A stretch of 35,054 nucleotides of DNA. Origin: an uncultured Clostridia bacterium. Its GTDB lineage: Bacteria > Bacillota > Clostridia > Christensenellales > Aristaeellaceae. The position numbers were made by a program, and so were the translations under genes. Within the stretch, counting starts at the first letter, position 1. Every line of letters begins with the position of its first letter. Shown here in pieces: positions 32,303 through 35,054 of this stretch. The notes beneath the pieces are model-generated. The model made no database searches. It was not told where the DNA came from and saw only the letters and a program-made list of their open reading frames with translations. The stretch spans positions 1-35,054 of the forward strand of contig CAKUAV010000013.1 of NCBI GenBank assembly GCA_934636425.1. The letters run 5' to 3'.

Positions 32303-33838
32303 GTGAACAGACGAGGCATGATCTTTGCATCGATCGCGCTCGCACTGGGCGCCGCGGCCGCCGCGCTGCTGATTCTGCATCAGACACAGGCCGCGCGGAT
32401 TGTTCTGACGGCGCTCATCGGCTATATGATCGCCTGGGGCGCGCTGTTTCGCCGCGAGCGGGCGCGGGGCACGAGCGGCTTTGCGCGCTTCAATAGAGCG
32501 CGTCTCGCCGCGTCTGAGACGACGTTTAACGACGTGGCCGCCAATGATATCGCCATGGACCGGCTGCGCGAGCTGGCCGACTATCTGGCGCGTCCCGAGA
32601 AATACGCGGCGCTGGGGGCGCGTCTGCCGCGCGGCGTGCTGCTCTACGGCCCGCCCGGCACCGGCAAGACGCTCATGGCGCGCGCTCTGGCCGGCGAGGC
32701 GCACGTCCCGTTCTTCTCGCTCAGCGGCTCAGACTTTGTGGAAATGTACGTCGGCGTGGGTGCGGCGCGCGTGCGCGAGCTGTTCTCGAAGGCCGCCAAG
32801 GCAGGGCGCGCCGTCATATTCATCGATGAAATCGACGCCATCGGCAGGCGCCGCGACAATGCGGCCGGCAGCGAGGAAAGCGACCGCACGCTGAACGCGC
32901 TCCTGAGCGAGATGTCCGGCTTTTCGCCAAACAGCGGCGTGATCGTGCTGGCCGCCACCAACCGCGTGGACACGCTCGACCCGGCGCTCACCCGCCCCGG
33001 CCGCTTCGACGCGCGCATCGAGGTGGGACTGCCCGACCGCGCGCAGCGGCTGGACATATTAAAGCTGCACTGCCGTTCCAAGCCGCTCGATGAAAACGTC
33101 GACCTCGGCCGTCTGGCCGCCGACACGGTGCGCTTCAGCGGCGCGTCGCTCGAGAGCATGGTCAACTCGGCGGCCATACGCGCGGCCCGGCGCGGAAGCG
33201 CCGTCATCACCGAGGGCGATCTCCACGCCGCGTTCGTCGCCGCCGTCGCCGGAGAGGACGGCCGCATCACCGCCGCGCGCGACGAGCTGGCCGTCATCGC
33301 GCTGCACGAGGCCGGTCACGCCGTGGCCTGCCGGCTGCTCCAGCCGAAGCACCGCATCGAGCGCGTCAGCATACTGCCCGCATCGGGCGGCGCGGCGGGC
33401 TACAATCTCACAGTGCCCGAGGAGCGCGCGCTGCCCACGCTGAACAGCCTGAGCGCTCAGCTGCAAGTGCTGCTGGCCGGGCGCGCCGCAGAGCAGCTCC
33501 TTTCTCCCAGTCGAGCCGATCTGACCGCCGGCGCGGCGAACGATCTGTCTCAGGCGACCGAGCTGGCCGCGGCCATGACGCTCGATCTGGGGCTGGTCGG
33601 CCATCCCGCCGTGTCGCTGAGGGCGCTGTCGCGGAGCACGGGCGCGTCCTCCGCCGACGCCTCCGCGCTCACCGCGCGCCTGCTGGCCGACTGCTATCAG
33701 GCTGTCACGGCGCTTTTGTCCGATCACGCCGGATGGCTTACGGCGCTCGCGCAGAAGCTGCTGGAGTGCGAGTCGCTTCCCGGCGCCGACGTCGACGCGT
33801 TTTTCACCGCATTGGAACAGCAGAAAAGCGCCGATTAG
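32303..33838 (+). CDS. Compact FtsH-type AAA+ zinc metalloprotease
   Basis: 511 aa against about 600-650 for ordinary FtsH. Two membrane helices (7-25, 31-49) are joined by a few residues, so the usual extracytoplasmic domain of about 70 residues is missing. AAA motifs are complete: Walker A GPPGTGKT (116-123), pore loop EMYVGVGAARVR, Walker B VIFIDEID (171-178) and RPGRFD. The M41 protease has HEAGH (335-339) and the third zinc ligand in AANDLSQATE (Asp414). GTG 32303 is preferred: GGAGGA lies 6 nt before it, but runs straight into the ATG at 32297. It would degrade membrane or cytosolic proteins; a second, full-length FtsH probably exists elsewhere. Confidence 0.88.
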   Translation: MNRRGMIFASIALALGAAAAALLILHQTQAARIVLTALIGYMIAWGALFRRERARGTSGFARFNRARLAASETTFNDVAANDIAMDRLRELADYLARPEKYAALGARLPRGVLLYGPPGTGKTLMARALAGEAHVPFFSLSGSDFVEMYVGVGAARVRELFSKAAKAGRAVIFIDEIDAIGRRRDNAAGSEESDRTLNALLSEMSGFSPNSGVIVLAATNRVDTLDPALTRPGRFDARIEVGLPDRAQRLDILKLHCRSKPLDENVDLGRLAADTVRFSGASLESMVNSAAIRAARRGSAVITEGDLHAAFVAAVAGEDGRITAARDELAVIALHEAGHAVACRLLQPKHRIERVSILPASGGAAGYNLTVPEERALPTLNSLSAQLQVLLAGRAAEQLLSPSRADLTAGAANDLSQATELAAAMTLDLGLVGHPAVSLRALSRSTGASSADASALTARLLADCYQAVTALLSDHAGWLTALAQKLLECESLPGADVDAFFTALEQQKSAD

Positions 33839-33897
33839 CGTCGCTTTCATTCGCACGCGAGATTCATTATCTCCCATTTCCGTTCGTTCACGCGCGA

Positions 33898-33929
33898 AAA
33901 GCCGCGATGCAGCAACGCACCGCGGCTTT
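33898..33929. terminator. Terminator of the FtsH-like gene, copy 1 of a 32-nt repeat
   Basis: AAAGCCGCG and CGCGGCTTT form a 9-bp stem around a 14-nt loop. An identical 32-nt copy lies 213 bp downstream. Confidence 0.7.
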
Positions 33930-34110
33930 GTATATGAAGGAAAGGCAGAAAAGAAAGCGTGTACGCTTATGGAAGCGCCCCGCTTGTCAAAAACGGCAAA
34001 AATCAGCGCATACTGACGGAAGGGTGACGACAAAGCCGCAGCGCTTTACCCGCGAACCGGAACAGCGGCTGCTTGCGAGCGCTGGCGGCCAATCGTTTTT
34101 TTGATACTCT

Positions 34111-34142
34111 AAAGCCGCGATGCAGCAACGCACCGCGGCTTT
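34111..34142. terminator. Terminator hairpin, copy 2 of the same 32-nt repeat
   Basis: Same 32 nt as copy 1, here followed by six T on the plus strand. It lies about 90 bp past the stop of the minus-strand gene ending at 34231. Between the two copies (33930-34110) I see no credible gene. Confidence 0.72.
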
Positions 34143-34230
34143 TTTCACATGATTCATTTGCACTAATTTGAAAACAGGCTTTGAGCAATGCGGAACTTGA
34201 GCGCGCAAGTGTGCTGCGGCGAAATCCGCG

Positions 34231-34671
34231 TCATCGATACGCCGCGAACCGCCCTTTCTCAGCCAGATCAGCCGCGACAAACGCCATTTCCTCACGCGTG
34301 ACCGAATAAAAGACAACCTGCCCCGCGCGATAGAAGCACAGATCCTCAGGCAGCCCCTGCTCAATATCAAAGACATTCCCCATCGCCTTGAGCAGATCGC
34401 GCGCGGCGGCGCAGGCTCTGTACATATTCGGCACATTATGGCAGCCGCGCGTCTGCGTGCCGGGCCAGTCATGGATTCCCGCCTTCTGCGCAGTCAGAAA
34501 CGGCGCGAGCGGCCGCAGCAGCGCGTCGTGAACGCAGCGAATCTTTTCCGCATAGGGATGCTCCGTGGTCGCGATGAGCGAAAACGCATCCGACACGGCA
34601 AAGAGCGCATCGAGCGCGCCGCATCCCTCGCGCTCCAGCGCCGCATAGTTCAGCGCAGCCATATTCGCCAT
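34231..34671 (-). CDS. Hypothetical protein
   Basis: 146 aa, cytosolic, no motif that I recognise. It is mainly helical with a central Cys/Trp/His-containing patch (GIHDWPGTQTRGCHNVPNMYRACAAARDLL) and a beta-like stretch DLCFYRAGQVVFYSVTREEMAFVA near the end. GGAGGAAG precedes the ATG with good spacing, which is the main support that it is real. TTGACA at 34760-34755 could be its -35, but no good -10 follows. It stands alone between the twin hairpins and the tRNA. Confidence 0.65.
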   Translation of the reverse strand: MANMAALNYAALEREGCGALDALFAVSDAFSLIATTEHPYAEKIRCVHDALLRPLAPFLTAQKAGIHDWPGTQTRGCHNVPNMYRACAAARDLLKAMGNVFDIEQGLPEDLCFYRAGQVVFYSVTREEMAFVAADLAEKGRFAAYR

Positions 34672-34930
34672 GCTTCTTCCTCCATTCAGACGATTTCATT
34701 TGCAAAAAAATCATGCCGCCATTTCGCCCGCGCAAAATCTGCCCATGGCGGAATGTCAAGGGACAATTTCCTTATCCGAAGCGGCGGTGTGCGGACGAGC
34801 CGTCAGCCTCTCCCTTTGCCAGCGCCTTGATCTCTCATTCTCCAGCAGGAGTCCATCGCGCATTTCGAAAGCTTCGAACCACAAAGAAAGCTGCTCAAAA
34901 GTTGCACAAGCGCCATTCCCAACCACCCGC
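34672..34930. other. Gene-free stretch, possible degenerate repeat element
   Basis: About 260 bp without a supported gene. A minus-strand frame (34756-34968) encodes a basic 70-aa sequence that resembles no family I can name and lacks a ribosome site. No strong hairpin is seen here. Confidence 0.3.
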
Positions 34931-34931
34931 A

Positions 34932-34975
34932 TAAAAAAGCAAATCCCTCGAAATCTCAATGATTTCAAGGGATTT
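34932..34975 (-). terminator. Terminator of tRNA-Lys
   Basis: Minus strand AAATCCCT...AGGGATTT stem of 15 positions (14 paired) around ATTGA, then GCTTTTTT. Confidence 0.9.
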
Positions 34976-34982
34976 GGCGTGA

Positions 34983-35054
34983 TGCGCCTTCAGGGACTCG
35001 AACCCTGGACACCCTGATTAAGAGTCAGGTGCTCTACCAGCTGAGCTAAAGGCG
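34983..35054 (-). tRNA. tRNA-Lys (anticodon CUU), first base outside window
   Basis: Cloverleaf on the minus strand: D-arm GCTCAGCTGGTAGAGC, anticodon stem CCTGA/TCAGG with loop CTCTTAA (anticodon CTT), T-arm CAGGGTTCGAATCCCTG and acceptor 3' strand AAGGCGC with discriminator A. The 5' strand begins CGCCTT; the G that pairs with the last C is at the position just past the right edge. CCA is not encoded. Confidence 0.96.

Noticed and set aside
33733..34104. A plus-strand open frame between the twin terminators
   Set aside because: It begins inside the protease gene, contains the terminator hairpin, and gives a basic sequence with no homology or ribosome site.

Overview
The window is about 35 kb of GC-rich (roughly 60% by eye), densely coding chromosome from a Gram-positive anaerobe of the Clostridia type. 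Supports for this are a T-box leader, indolepyruvate:ferredoxin oxidoreductase, FeoAB with a small Cys-rich partner, BioY, strong AGGAGG ribosome binding sites, frequent GTG/TTG starts and canonical sigma-A promoters with 17-nt spacers. A gut Christensenellales/Oscillospirales-like lineage is a reasonable guess, but it is an inference. I see no prophage, insertion sequence, CRISPR array or rRNA.

Layout. (1) 1-5340, minus strand: an operon of an AMP-forming acyl-CoA ligase, iorA, iorB and a phenylacetate-CoA ligase (cut by the left edge). It lies behind a T-box leader whose specifier reads UAC (Tyr), with a terminator and then a hairpin over the Shine-Dalgarno site. Because T-boxes switch genes on when a tRNA is uncharged, the operon is best read as arylacetate salvage into tyrosine (or other aromatic amino acids) by reductive carboxylation, not as a purely catabolic operon. 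This is the main finding. (2) 5.3-7.5 kb: a TIM-barrel sugar isomerase/epimerase and a divergent glycerol-3-phosphate-dehydrogenase-like protein. (3) 7.5-10.5 kb, minus: a two-gene unit of a predicted alpha/alpha-toroid protein and a sialidase-like beta-propeller, both without signal peptides. (4) 10.5-12.9 kb: a P-loop kinase with an unassigned N-terminal half, followed by a divergent acetate-kinase-family protein. (5) 12.9-13.9 kb: a repeat- and hairpin-rich stretch around a small zinc-ribbon gene. (6) 13.9-15.9 kb, minus: a translationally coupled MDR dehydrogenase and Gfo/Idh/MocA oxidoreductase. (7) 16.2-18.0 kb: a nucleobase permease and a phosphoribosyltransferase, probably a salvage pair. 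(8) 18.1-21.1 kb: a fused ABC ATPase/permease. (9) 21.1-23.4 kb: bioY, an esterase and a divergent AraC regulator. (10) 23.6-26.4 kb, minus: tldD-pmbA. (11) 26.5-29.7 kb: feoA-feoB, a 50-aa Cys-rich membrane protein and a 108-aa unknown. (12) 29.9-33.8 kb: a class A penicillin-binding protein diverging from a compact FtsH-type protease. (13) 34.2-35.05 kb, minus: an unknown gene and a tRNA-Lys(CUU), whose first base lies just beyond the right edge.

Most transcription units are bounded by recognisable promoters and intrinsic terminators, so operon boundaries are fairly secure. Functions of the carbohydrate-related genes in regions 2-6 are family-level only.
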